DNA of 64,000 nucleotides, from positions 62,001-126,000 of the forward strand of contig NZ_VTKY01000002.1 of the NCBI RefSeq assembly GCF_020514095.1, given 5' to 3'. The notes beneath the pieces are model-generated. The model had not been told where the DNA came from and made no database searches. It saw nothing but the letters and a program-made list of their open reading frames with translations. Made by a program: the position numbers and the translations under genes. Source of the DNA: Synechococcus sp. MU1643 (GTDB lineage: Bacteria > Cyanobacteriota > Cyanobacteriia > PCC-6307 > Cyanobiaceae). The first letter of the stretch is position 1; each line of letters begins with the position of its first letter. This document shows, in pieces, positions 9,589-17,993 of the stretch.

Positions 9589-11007
9589 TCATCCCACCGG
9601 TTGAGTTCCGTTGAAACGCTGTAACCAGCGCTGAAGCTGTTCATCAACACGCTCAAATCCCGTTCCACCTTCACTGCGACGGGCGGCCACAACGGCGCGG
9701 GGAGCCAGGGCGTCATGCAAATCCGCCTCAAAGGCCGGATGAAGTTCCTTCCAAGCAGTCAGATCAAGGTCCCGCAACAGACAACCCTGCTCGAGACAGC
9801 GCCGGACGACAGCGCCGACCAATTGATAAGCCTCGCGAAATGGAACACCGCGAGACACCAGATAGTCGGCCACATCCGTTGCATTAGAGAAATCCTGCTC
9901 CACGGCTTCATTGAGGCGCTCGACTCTGAAATCAAGGCCTTCCTCAAACAAAATCGCCATCGCCTCAACACAATCACGTGTTGTGCGGAAGGCATCAAAC
10001 AGCGCCTCCTTGTCTTCCTGAAAATCCTTGTTGTAGGCCAGTGGAAGACCCTTAATCATGGTCAGTAATCCCTGGAGATGTCCGAAGACTCGCCCGGTCT
10101 TGCCCCGAACCAACTCAGGTACATCGGGATTCTTCTTCTGAGGCATGAGGCTGCTGCCCGTGGCACAGCGGTCGCTGAGCCGCACGAAGCCGAATTCCTC
10201 GGACGCCCAGGAGATCACCTCTTCGGCGAGACGGCTGAGGTGCACCATCACCAAGGATGCGGCAGCGGAGAACTCAACGCAGAAATCACGGTCGCTGACC
10301 GCATCGAGGCTGTTGGCATAAACCGCTGAAAAACCCAGCTCCTTCGCAGTGTGCTGACGATCAATCGGTACCGGCGTGCCCGCCAGGGCAGCAGCACCGA
10401 GCGGGCAAATATTCACGCGTTTCCGCACATCCTGAAGACGCTCGCGGTCGCGCTCCAACATCTCGACATAAGCGAGAAGATGATGGGCGAGACAGAGCGG
10501 CTGGGCCCGCTGCAGGTGGGTGTACCCGGGAATCATGGTGCGGCGATGACACTCCGCCTGGGTCAGCAGTGCCCCCTGCAACCGCTGCAGATCCTGATCC
10601 AGGCCATCCAGCCGTCGTCGCAGCCAGAGGCGTAGGTCAGTCCCAACCTGATCATTGCGGCTGCGTCCGGTGTGCAACTTCTTGCCCACCGGACCAAGCA
10701 AAGCAATCAGCCGGCGTTCCACAGCGAAGTGAACATCTTCATCAGCCAAACCCGGCTGGAAACTGCCGGATGCCGCCTCAGCACGAACCGTCTCCAGGCC
10801 CTTCACCAACTGCTCAGCTTCCGCCTCCGTGATCACTCCCACGCCGGCCAGCATCTGGGCATGGGCGATAGAACCATCGAGATCCTCCTGAAGAAGGGTC
10901 AGGTCAAAACCGATGGAGGCATTAAACGCCTCGATGAAAGGATGCAGACCCTGCTCAAAACGATCGCTCCAGGTGCCTGCAGCACCACCGGTCACCCCAC
11001 CAGCCAT
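9589..11007 (-). CDS. argH: Argininosuccinate lyase
   Basis: ArgH splits argininosuccinate to arginine and fumarate, the last step of arginine synthesis. From ATG 11007 the protein is about 472 residues. It shows the family start [51 protein letters not shown], the [10 protein letters not shown] block and the signature loop [16 protein letters not shown] carrying the catalytic serine. The frame stays open to 11061, which would overlap the upstream phosphatase stop, so 11007 is preferred. The partner gene argG lies on the other side of the window at 42458. Confidence 0.95.
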   Translation of the reverse strand: MAGGVTGGAAGTWSDRFEQGLHPFIEAFNASIGFDLTLLQEDLDGSIAHAQMLAGVGVITEAEAEQLVKGLETVRAEAASGSFQPGLADEDVHFAVERRLIALLGPVGKKLHTGRSRNDQVGTDLRLWLRRRLDGLDQDLQRLQGALLTQAECHRRTMIPGYTHLQRAQPLCLAHHLLAYVEMLERDRERLQDVRKRVNICPLGAAALAGTPVPIDRQHTAKELGFSAVYANSLDAVSDRDFCVEFSAAASLVMVHLSRLAEEVISWASEEFGFVRLSDRCATGSSLMPQKKNPDVPELVRGKTGRVFGHLQGLLTMIKGLPLAYNKDFQEDKEALFDAFRTTRDCVEAMAILFEEGLDFRVERLNEAVEQDFSNATDVADYLVSRGVPFREAYQLVGAVVRRCLEQGCLLRDLDLTAWKELHPAFEADLHDALAPRAVVAARRSEGGTGFERVDEQLQRWLQRFNGTQPVG

Positions 11008-11035
11008 CAATTCATCCGTCGATTTCCTCAGCTTG

Positions 11036-12379
11036 TCAGGCGATTGGCCGTCCCTGCACACTCGGCAACGTGACTGCTTCCGGAACTTTCAACACCACAA
11101 GCGAGGCGTCATCCTCCAGCTGACGATCCGGACCAACAAAACGGTCCAAGCGTTCAAACAGGCTTTCAAGAATTCCCTGCGCTCCCTGACCACTTCGACA
11201 GGCCGTTTCAAGGGCACGAATCAGCCGCGCCTCGTCGAAACGATCGCCGGTGATCCCCGATGCTTCGGTCACACCATCGGTGTAGTACAGCAAAACGTCT
11301 CCCGGTTCAAGGCGAACCTCGCCAAGGGCGAACTCAGCTTCAGGTTGGAGACCGATCAGAAGCCCAGCGGCATCGAGCCGCATGATCACCCGTCGCTCGG
11401 CGCGCCAAAGCAGGGGCGGGTTGTGGGCCGCATTGGCATAACGCAACCGCAGCGTACGCGGATCCAGATCGGAATAAAACAGCGTCACAAACCGGTGCGA
11501 CTGCGCAAGGTCTTCCTGCGCCAGCTGGTTGAGGTCGTGGAGAATCCGATCCGGTGGCAGACCACTGAGAACCTCAGCGCGCAGCATCCCGCGCAACATC
11601 GTCATCAACAGCCCAGCAGGAACGCCTTTGCCCATGACATCACCCATCACCAGCGCCCAGCGACCCCGCTCACGGCGTCGGCCAATGAGTTCCGGACGGG
11701 TGGGAATGAAGTCGTAGTAGTCACCGCCCACCTGAAAAGCAGGCCGACAGCGCGCAGCCAGATCAACGCCCTCGATCACAGGGCAACGATCCGGCAACAA
11801 CTGCGCCTGAATCTCTGCACCAATACTGAGTTGTCGATCCACCCGCTCATACCGACGGGCGTCCTGAAGCATCTGATCGTTTTCGATCGCAACACCAGCA
11901 AGATCCGCCACCAACTGAACGTGCCGACGATGCACCTCGGTCCAAACCAAAGAGCCGTTGCGGGCATAGACATAAAGACGGCCACGCGTCCGACCACGGG
12001 CCGTCACACACGTCGCGAACAAAGCCGCTTTGGGCAGGCAGCGTTGAACCAGACGGTCGAGCGCCAACAGCTGCTGATCGTCACTGCCAAAACCCACGGC
12101 AGATCCAGGTTCAAAGGCGGCTAAGCGCTGCAGCAGATCCTGGGACGGCTCAGCTGGACTCCCCTGCAACTGATCACGCCAGAGGCGACCATCCATCTGA
12201 AACGGAACAAGCAAGGCCCCCTCAACACCCACCAGGCGTGAGGCCACGACGGGCACAAGCTCAAGAAATCGCTGAAGGTTGGTGAAGCTGCGGAGGGCAA
12301 ACCCCAGGGAGACCAACAGATCCTGATTGCGGAGCTGTTCGCCGCTGAGGCTGTCAAACAGCTGACGCAACGAAGCCAT
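11036..12379 (-). CDS. GAF-like plus SpoIIE/PP2C-family protein phosphatase
   Basis: A regulatory serine phosphatase of the RsbU/SpoIIE type, about 447 residues from ATG 12379. The N-terminal 180 residues resemble a GAF sensor domain ([20 protein letters not shown] to [16 protein letters not shown]). The C-terminal half has the PP2C metal motifs [39 protein letters not shown] and EDDASLVVL. These enzymes usually dephosphorylate anti-sigma-antagonist proteins; no RsbV or RsbW partner is next to it here. It sits between ftsY (104 bases upstream) and argH (28 bases downstream). The frame is open to 12487, but that would begin inside ftsY. Confidence 0.88.
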   Translation of the reverse strand: MASLRQLFDSLSGEQLRNQDLLVSLGFALRSFTNLQRFLELVPVVASRLVGVEGALLVPFQMDGRLWRDQLQGSPAEPSQDLLQRLAAFEPGSAVGFGSDDQQLLALDRLVQRCLPKAALFATCVTARGRTRGRLYVYARNGSLVWTEVHRRHVQLVADLAGVAIENDQMLQDARRYERVDRQLSIGAEIQAQLLPDRCPVIEGVDLAARCRPAFQVGGDYYDFIPTRPELIGRRRERGRWALVMGDVMGKGVPAGLLMTMLRGMLRAEVLSGLPPDRILHDLNQLAQEDLAQSHRFVTLFYSDLDPRTLRLRYANAAHNPPLLWRAERRVIMRLDAAGLLIGLQPEAEFALGEVRLEPGDVLLYYTDGVTEASGITGDRFDEARLIRALETACRSGQGAQGILESLFERLDRFVGPDRQLEDDASLVVLKVPEAVTLPSVQGRPIA

Positions 12380-12483
12380 GGCCTCGGGCGAGGGGTGTCC
12401 AGTCCGCTGCGCAGAGCTGGGGTGACGTCCGGGCGGCTTGCTGCTCAACCTCGCACCCTTAGGGTCCGCAAGGTAGCAACGCT

Positions 12484-13974
12484 TCAACGTCCAGTCAGCA
12501 GAGCCTCAACGAATTCAAAACTGTTGAAGGGGCGCAGATCGCGGATTCCTTCCCCAGCGCCGATGAAACGAATCGGCAATCCTGCCTCAGACGACACCGC
12601 CAGGGCGACGCCGCCACGAGCTGTGCCGTCGAGTTTGGTGATTACAACGCCGGTGAGGCCGGCCGCCTTGGCAAAGGCCATGGCCTGGCGAAGCCCGTTC
12701 TGACCCTGACTTGCATCAAGAACCAGCAAGGATTCGACCTTCGCCTCCGGCGCCAAACGGTCGATGATCTTTCTGACTTTTTGGAGTTCCTCCATCAAGT
12801 TGTGCTTGGTTTGCAACCGTCCGGCGGTATCCACCAACAGCAGATCAGACTTGCGCGAACGAGCGGCGCCAATTGCATCGAAAACAACGGCAGCAGGGTC
12901 GGCATTGCTGCTGGGGTTTGACACCACAGGAACATCACTGCGCTCTCCCCAAACCTCAACCTGCTGCACGGCTGCAGCACGGAAGGTGTCTGCAGCAGCA
13001 ATCAGAGCCGAATAGCCACTGCGAACAGCCAGATTGGCAAGTTTTCCCAGGGTGGTTGTCTTACCAACCCCATTCACCCCCACCATCAACCAGATATTGA
13101 GGCGATCCCGTTCCGGCGCCAGAAGATGAACACCACTGGCCTGGATCGGCTCGTCCAACAGGCCACGCAGCTGTTCCTTGAGGAAGCGAATCCCTTCCGC
13201 AGGATCAACGACCTCCTCATTCATCCGTTGACGGAGGGCATCCAGCACCTGATCGGTGGCCTGGACGCCAGCATCCGCTCTCAGCAAGAGAGTTTCGAGA
13301 TCATCGAGAACCTCCGGTGTTAACGGGTCGTCACCGAGATTCTCCAAAAGGCTTGTAACAAAACCCTGACGGGTCTTTTCAAGGCCGCGGCGGAGCCGGC
13401 CCAACCAATCGATTTCCTCGAGGGAAACCTGATCGACCCGACGGCCCTGGGCCGCAAGCACCTCGGCAGACCAGGTGAAATCCTGATCAAAGTCACCCAG
13501 CTGCGGCTCTTCTGAGTCGAGAGCTGGCGCAGGGGTAGAAGCCAGCGTGGGTGCAGGGGGAGCCTCAAGAGCCCTGTCATCCAGATCCTGCTGTCGCTGC
13601 TGGCGCTGAGCCGCGGCCTGCTCCAGCAGCGACAGTCCGGGGGCTGGTACTGGAGAAGGTGTCGGTAAAGGTGCCGGACCTGGCGTTGGTGAAAGTGAAA
13701 GTGAGGGTTCTGGTTCTGGACTGGGCGCAGGGGTGGGCTTGGGGGCCGATTCAGCAACAGGAGACGCTGCCTGTTGCTGAGCCTTCAGGCGGGCATAGGC
13801 TTCACGGGCCCAAACCAGGGCTTCGTCTTCTTCCTCACTGGCTGCAGGAGCTGGAGTGGGCTCCGGCGCTGCTGAAACGGGAGCATCAATCCCACCAGCC
13901 GTCGGTTCCGGCTTCGGAGCGGGGGGTGGCGTCGGCGACTCCTCAGCCTGTCGTTCGAACCAGTTGAACACCAT
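12484..13974 (-). CDS. ftsY: Signal recognition particle receptor FtsY
   Basis: FtsY is the SRP receptor GTPase that brings ribosomes making membrane proteins to the membrane. The NG domain is in the last 300 or so residues: GVNGVGKTTTLGKLA (G1), ADTFRAAAVQQ (G2), DTAGRLQTKHNLMEEL (G3), TKLDGTARGGVAL (G4) and the closing FIGAGEGIRDLRPFNS. The first 170 residues are a low-complexity Pro/Ala/Glu/Ser linker, an acidic A-domain analogue. At 496 residues it is long because of this region. The start overlaps the nusB stop, so nusB-ftsY are coupled. Confidence 0.95.
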   Translation of the reverse strand: MVFNWFERQAEESPTPPPAPKPEPTAGGIDAPVSAAPEPTPAPAASEEEDEALVWAREAYARLKAQQQAASPVAESAPKPTPAPSPEPEPSLSLSPTPGPAPLPTPSPVPAPGLSLLEQAAAQRQQRQQDLDDRALEAPPAPTLASTPAPALDSEEPQLGDFDQDFTWSAEVLAAQGRRVDQVSLEEIDWLGRLRRGLEKTRQGFVTSLLENLGDDPLTPEVLDDLETLLLRADAGVQATDQVLDALRQRMNEEVVDPAEGIRFLKEQLRGLLDEPIQASGVHLLAPERDRLNIWLMVGVNGVGKTTTLGKLANLAVRSGYSALIAAADTFRAAAVQQVEVWGERSDVPVVSNPSSNADPAAVVFDAIGAARSRKSDLLLVDTAGRLQTKHNLMEELQKVRKIIDRLAPEAKVESLLVLDASQGQNGLRQAMAFAKAAGLTGVVITKLDGTARGGVALAVSSEAGLPIRFIGAGEGIRDLRPFNSFEFVEALLTGR

Positions 13975-14609
13975 CAGGCCGATGCTTTCGATTGAGCGTC
14001 ATGGAAGCGGCGCAACACGCCATTAATCATCCGGCGACCCTGCTCATCGCTATAACGGTTGGCCAGCTCAACCGCCTCGTTAAACGCCACTGGAGCAGGA
14101 GTGCGCAGGCTTTCCAGGTCAACGACAGCCAACCGGAGAATGTCGCGATCGATCCGCGGCAGTCGGGTCAGTCTCCAGCCCTCCATCACCTGATCGAGCC
14201 GTTTGTCGATGCCCTCGCGCTGGGTGAGCACCTTCTGAACCCGATCCATGGCGCCGCGGCGAATCTGCTCCTGGTCGCCAAGCAACAACAGCCGAGGCAA
14301 ATCAAGACTGGCGGACAATCCATTCAGCACCTGTTCAGCGGAACTCAACGATTCGCGCAGATGGGTGCGGACGGTGTCATGGGTTCCGGTTTCACCCTGC
14401 TGCAACTCGCTATCCAGCAGGGACTGCTGCGCCTGATCGAGCTCTGCAGCACTGGTATCAAGCGACTCACGCCAGTGCTGGGTGAGGGTGTCGAGGGCCT
14501 GGTCCAGGATCAAATCAAGGGCCAGGTCAGCGACTGAAGCTGACTTCTGTTCCGGCACCTGACCAAGCACCAGCAAGGCCAGCTCTCGTGTAAGGGATCG
14601 TATCGCCAT
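13974..14609 (-). CDS. nusB: Transcription antitermination factor NusB
   Basis: NusB binds boxA RNA with NusE in rRNA antitermination. The protein is 211 residues, longer than the 140 of E. coli, because of an insertion after the first helix; this form is usual in cyanobacteria. The start MAIRSLTRELALLVLGQV matches the family, and the conserved C-terminus reads RLPRIDRDILRLAVVDLESL, PVAFNEAVELANRYSDEQGR and MINGVLRRF. It is preceded by the DUF502 gene with a 3-base gap and followed by ftsY with overlap. Confidence 0.92.
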   Translation of the reverse strand: MAIRSLTRELALLVLGQVPEQKSASVADLALDLILDQALDTLTQHWRESLDTSAAELDQAQQSLLDSELQQGETGTHDTVRTHLRESLSSAEQVLNGLSASLDLPRLLLLGDQEQIRRGAMDRVQKVLTQREGIDKRLDQVMEGWRLTRLPRIDRDILRLAVVDLESLRTPAPVAFNEAVELANRYSDEQGRRMINGVLRRFHDAQSKASA

Positions 14610-14612
14610 GAC

Positions 14613-15347
14613 TCAGCTGGAAGGAGATGCAGAAGCCCGTAACTGGGCCATGAGGCTTGAAAAACTCCGATTCACAGGAGCTTCACGATCATCGGGGTTG
14701 ACGATTCCGGCCGAAATGATCGTTCGGAAGGCTTCTTCAACGCTGATCTCAAGCTCTCGGACGGACCCCTCTGGAACAAGGGTGTACCAACCGGTGGTGG
14801 GATTCGGAGCGGTGGGGATGAACACACTCAACAGGGGCTCCTTCAGATCAGATTGAAGTGAAGGACCCACTTCCCCGGTCACAAAACCAACGCTGAACAA
14901 TCCCTCCCGGGGGTACTCGACGAGAACAACGCGACGGAAGCGAGTGGAGTTGTCGCGGAAAAAGGTCTCAAGCAGCTGCTTCAGAGTCTTGTAAACCGAT
15001 CCAGCCAGGGGAATCCGGCTCAAGGTGCCTTCACCGAACTCCAACAGCCAGCGACCCACAATGTTTCGGGCCATCAAACCGATCAGAAGGATGCCCATCA
15101 GAGGCACCGTGAGACCGAGAGCCAGATTGATCAGATCCTGAAGCAGTGGATTCAGGGTGATAAACGGATTGAACTGCTTCGGTATCGAGGTCAGGAAGGC
15201 CAGAACAAAGCGACTGACAATCGTTGACAGCCAAATCGTGGTCGCCAATGGAATGACCACCAGCAGCCCTGCAATCAGGTCGTTTTTTAGATCCTGCCGA
15301 AGCCTTGCGGAGAGCGGCAGATCAGGTCTGGGATTGGACTGGACCAA
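14613..15347 (-). CDS. DUF502 family membrane protein
   Basis: A 244-residue protein of the DUF502 family, function unknown. Two hydrophobic segments are clear: LIAGLLVVIPLATTIWLSTI near residue 25 and LALGLTVPLMGILLIGLMAR near residue 75. The diagnostic stretch SRIPLAGSVYKTLKQLLETF follows, then a soluble beta-rich part (VVLVEYPREGLFSVGFVTGE) and FIPTAPNPTTGW. The gene is three bases upstream of nusB, and DUF502-nusB-ftsY probably form one transcript. Confidence 0.88.
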   Translation of the reverse strand: MVQSNPRPDLPLSARLRQDLKNDLIAGLLVVIPLATTIWLSTIVSRFVLAFLTSIPKQFNPFITLNPLLQDLINLALGLTVPLMGILLIGLMARNIVGRWLLEFGEGTLSRIPLAGSVYKTLKQLLETFFRDNSTRFRRVVLVEYPREGLFSVGFVTGEVGPSLQSDLKEPLLSVFIPTAPNPTTGWYTLVPEGSVRELEISVEEAFRTIISAGIVNPDDREAPVNRSFSSLMAQLRASASPSS

Positions 15348-15397
15348 GGAGCTACTGCGCCCAGCTTTGAGTTAGTTCTGACCAACCTAACCAGCGG

Positions 15398-16045
15398 TCA
15401 GAGCACTGCCGTGAACGCGAGGAGCACAAACGCAATCGCAAGAACCACAGCCGTTATGGTTCCACCGATAAACCGCTGCTGAGATTCACGGGCCTGACCG
15501 GCCTCAACAGTCTTGAATTGGGCCTCTATCTGGGCAATCTGATCGTCCACCATCTTTTCGGCAGCCCGCAGCTTGTCGTCCTCGGTGGCATCGGCAGCGA
15601 GTTGACCGGCCTGGGCAAGCTGCTCACCCAAGGAGGTGACCTGCGCGGGATCGGCGCGGAATGCTCGGGCATCCTTCAAGGCTTCGCGACCCTGTTCCAG
15701 ATTGCGCTGGAGAGCAATGTCACCCGCACCCCTATCCAGGGACATCGGCACGGCAACCACCATGCCGAAGGCCAACAGCCCTGAAAGGACAGCGATCAGG
15801 AGGCGCAGAGGACTGAGCTGCTGCTGAGGGTGATCCAGCCTTGATCCAATCAGGCAGATCAACAAACCGGCAAACCCCAGAGGAGCCAAAGCCACGAGCG
15901 GACCGGTGACCTGCGGGCGAGGAGCATCCGCACTCCAGTCGACGCCAACAAGAACAGCCAGCATCTGCAGGACGAGAATCACCACGAGGGTCAAGCCCAG
16001 CCAGCGCAGCAAAGGTGCAAGACGTCCTGTCTCAGTCCCGGTCAC
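15398..16045 (-). CDS. Cyanobacterial membrane protein, HpsJ-like
   Basis: A 215-residue membrane protein. Three or four hydrophobic segments are visible: near residues 12-32 (LLRWLGLTLVVILVLQMLAV), 47-66, 80-100 and the extreme C-terminus (FIGGTITAVVLAIAFVLLAF). Between them, residues 110-185 form a charged, coiled-coil-like region (EQGREALKDARAFRADPAQV). The layout resembles the HpsJ family linked to hormogonium polysaccharide in filamentous strains, but that is a recollection of architecture, not a confirmed match. The start is GTG at 16045. Confidence 0.7.
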   Translation of the reverse strand: MTGTETGRLAPLLRWLGLTLVVILVLQMLAVLVGVDWSADAPRPQVTGPLVALAPLGFAGLLICLIGSRLDHPQQQLSPLRLLIAVLSGLLAFGMVVAVPMSLDRGAGDIALQRNLEQGREALKDARAFRADPAQVTSLGEQLAQAGQLAADATEDDKLRAAEKMVDDQIAQIEAQFKTVEAGQARESQQRFIGGTITAVVLAIAFVLLAFTAVL

Positions 16046-16081
16046 AGAGAAGATGCTGATGAGCGCTCAACCCTAAGGTCG

Positions 16082-17047
16082 ATGAAAGGGCATGTCACCG
16101 ATCAACAAACGCTGTTGAGTCAGGCTCTAAAGCACCGCGCCGGTGAGGAGGGCTTCAACCCCGTTGGCATTGCCAGGATCCCAGGAAGTCCACGGCTGCA
16201 GCTGCGCACGCAAGCCCTGCAGCGCTGGTTGGACCATGGCCATCAAGCCGACATGGCCTGGATGGCGGCCCCCCGACGGCGAGACCCCAGGCTGCTGTTG
16301 GACGGAGCCAACAGCGTGCTCGCCGTTGGCCTCAACTATTACGTCGACGCCCAACCCTCCCCCGGCTCCCTCAAGGTCGCACGCTATGGCTGGGGACGGG
16401 ACTATCACCGGGTTGTGGATCAACGGCTGCGACGGATCGGCCGCTGGCTTTCGGAACAACGGCCAGATTGCGGCTGGCGCGCCTGTGTTGACGCAACACC
16501 TCTGCTGGACAAGGCCTGGGCTGAGGAAGCCGGCCTGGGCTGGATCGGCAAGCACAGCAATCTGATTCACCCCGAAAGGGGCTCGTGGATGGTGATTGGC
16601 CATCTGCTGACCACAGAGCCTTTGGACGCCGATCCACCAGCCCGCAGCCTCTGTGGACGCTGCAGCGCCTGCATCGATGCCTGCCCCACGGATGCGATTC
16701 ATGAACCTTTTGTTGTGGATGCAAGGCATTGCCTGGCCTTTCACACAATCGAAAACCGTGAGGACGACCTACCTGAAAACATTCGCGCTGCCCTTGGACC
16801 ATGGGTAGCCGGGTGCGACATCTGCCAGGACGTCTGCCCCTGGAACCATCGAAGCTTGACCCAGAGCAGCGATCCCGACATGCAGCCACGCCCATGGTTG
16901 CTGAATCTGGACAAGCAGCAGATCCAGAACTGGGATGACAGCATCTGGGACAAAAACCTGCGGGGGTCGGCGTTGCGACGGGTTAAACCCTGGATGTGGC
17001 GACGCAACGCCGCTGCAGCACAACCGGATTCCACACCTACGCTTTAA
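16082..17047 (+). CDS. queG: Epoxyqueuosine reductase
   Basis: QueG reduces epoxyqueuosine to queuosine in tRNA, the last step of queuosine synthesis, using cobalamin and two 4Fe-4S clusters. The 321-residue protein has the family start GFNPVGIARIP, the stretch RYGWGRDYHRVVDQRLR, GWIGKHSNLIHPERGSW, and two ferredoxin-like motifs: CGRCSACIDACPTDAI and CDICQDVCPWN. The downstream TPR gene begins 20 bases after the stop. It is divergent from the HpsJ-like gene. Confidence 0.95.
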   Translation: MKGHVTDQQTLLSQALKHRAGEEGFNPVGIARIPGSPRLQLRTQALQRWLDHGHQADMAWMAAPRRRDPRLLLDGANSVLAVGLNYYVDAQPSPGSLKVARYGWGRDYHRVVDQRLRRIGRWLSEQRPDCGWRACVDATPLLDKAWAEEAGLGWIGKHSNLIHPERGSWMVIGHLLTTEPLDADPPARSLCGRCSACIDACPTDAIHEPFVVDARHCLAFHTIENREDDLPENIRAALGPWVAGCDICQDVCPWNHRSLTQSSDPDMQPRPWLLNLDKQQIQNWDDSIWDKNLRGSALRRVKPWMWRRNAAAAQPDSTPTL

Positions 17048-17066
17048 CTACTCCCCCCTCGCTCCA

Positions 17067-17948
17067 GTGCTGCGTCGAATTGGCTTCCGTCGAACGCTGG
17101 CGGCTGCGCTGGTCGTTCTGGGGGGTTGGTTCGGCACCCCAGCAGCCAACGCCCTGATCCCCTACGTCTACCTGCCCACCGAGAAGGAGCTCAAGGGCTC
17201 ATCGATCGGCATCGGACGGACCGCTGCCCAGCTGCTGCAGCTGGGGCAAGCCAAGGAAGCAGCACGACGCGCGGCTCTGGCGGTGCGGCTAAACCCAAAT
17301 GACGAACGGTTCTGGTCGATCCTGGCGGAGGCTCAACTCCGCAACAACAACCTCAAGGACGCAAGCCGGTCTCTAGCCCGCGCCAAGCAGCTGAATCCTG
17401 AAAAAGCCGGCCTGTGGTTCGCCGAAGCAGCGATCGCCCTTCGGGCAGAGCGACCGAACAATGCCGTTCTCTTAATTTCCCGCGGACTCCAATTGGATCC
17501 GAACAACGCTGCGGCCTATTTCGACCTTGGCAACGCCAGAATCATGCAGGGCGTACTCCCTCTGGCACTGAAGTCGTTCGAAAAAGCCACCGCTCTGAAG
17601 CCGGAGTTCTGGGAAGCCCTTAACAACCAAGCCCTGGTGCTTTATGAGATGGGCCAGCGTCAGGAAGCCGTGAGGCGTTGGCGCCGGGTGTTGAAGCTGG
17701 AGCCCAACGCGGAACCGATGCTGGCTCTGGCCGCAGCGCTGCATCAACAAGGTGAGCAGACCGAGGCAATCCAGCTGGCTTCCAGAGCGTTGGCCCAGAA
17801 CCCCAACTACGTCTTGCCCCTGCATCAAACCGAACAGCTTTGGGGGGTGCGCATCCGTGAGGCGACGGCACAATTGCTGAGCGAGACGGAGCTCACCAAC
17901 AGCGTGGAACGGGCCCAAGCCAACGCAACGTGGAAGAACAGACATTGA
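17067..17948 (+). CDS. Exported TPR-repeat protein
   Basis: About 293 residues from GTG 17067. The N-terminus is a signal peptide (RRTLAAALVVLGGWFGTP, cleavage near AANA). The rest is made of about six tetratricopeptide repeats, for example AAQLLQLGQAKEAARRAALA, LAEAQLRNNNLKDASRSLAR, YFDLGNARIMQGVLPLALKS and NNQALVLYEMGQRQEAVRRW. TPR arrays act as scaffolds for protein assembly; the partner is unknown. An earlier in-frame start lies inside queG and would remove the N-terminal signal, so the GTG is preferred. Confidence 0.85.
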   Translation: MLRRIGFRRTLAAALVVLGGWFGTPAANALIPYVYLPTEKELKGSSIGIGRTAAQLLQLGQAKEAARRAALAVRLNPNDERFWSILAEAQLRNNNLKDASRSLARAKQLNPEKAGLWFAEAAIALRAERPNNAVLLISRGLQLDPNNAAAYFDLGNARIMQGVLPLALKSFEKATALKPEFWEALNNQALVLYEMGQRQEAVRRWRRVLKLEPNAEPMLALAAALHQQGEQTEAIQLASRALAQNPNYVLPLHQTEQLWGVRIREATAQLLSETELTNSVERAQANATWKNRH

Positions 17949-17993
17949 CTATCTGTAGGCTGAGCGCCTTCCGGTCGGAGAGCGATAGACCGA

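Noticed and set aside
10913-12124. 403-codon plus-strand frame across argH and the SpoIIE phosphatase
   Set aside because: Antisense to two clearly recognised genes; Arg/Gln/Thr-rich text without a recognisable fold.
15377-15402. TCTGACC / GGTCAGA inverted repeat at the end of the HpsJ-like gene
   Set aside because: Stem of seven pairs but a long loop, no T run, and it overlaps the stop codon; not convincing as a terminator.
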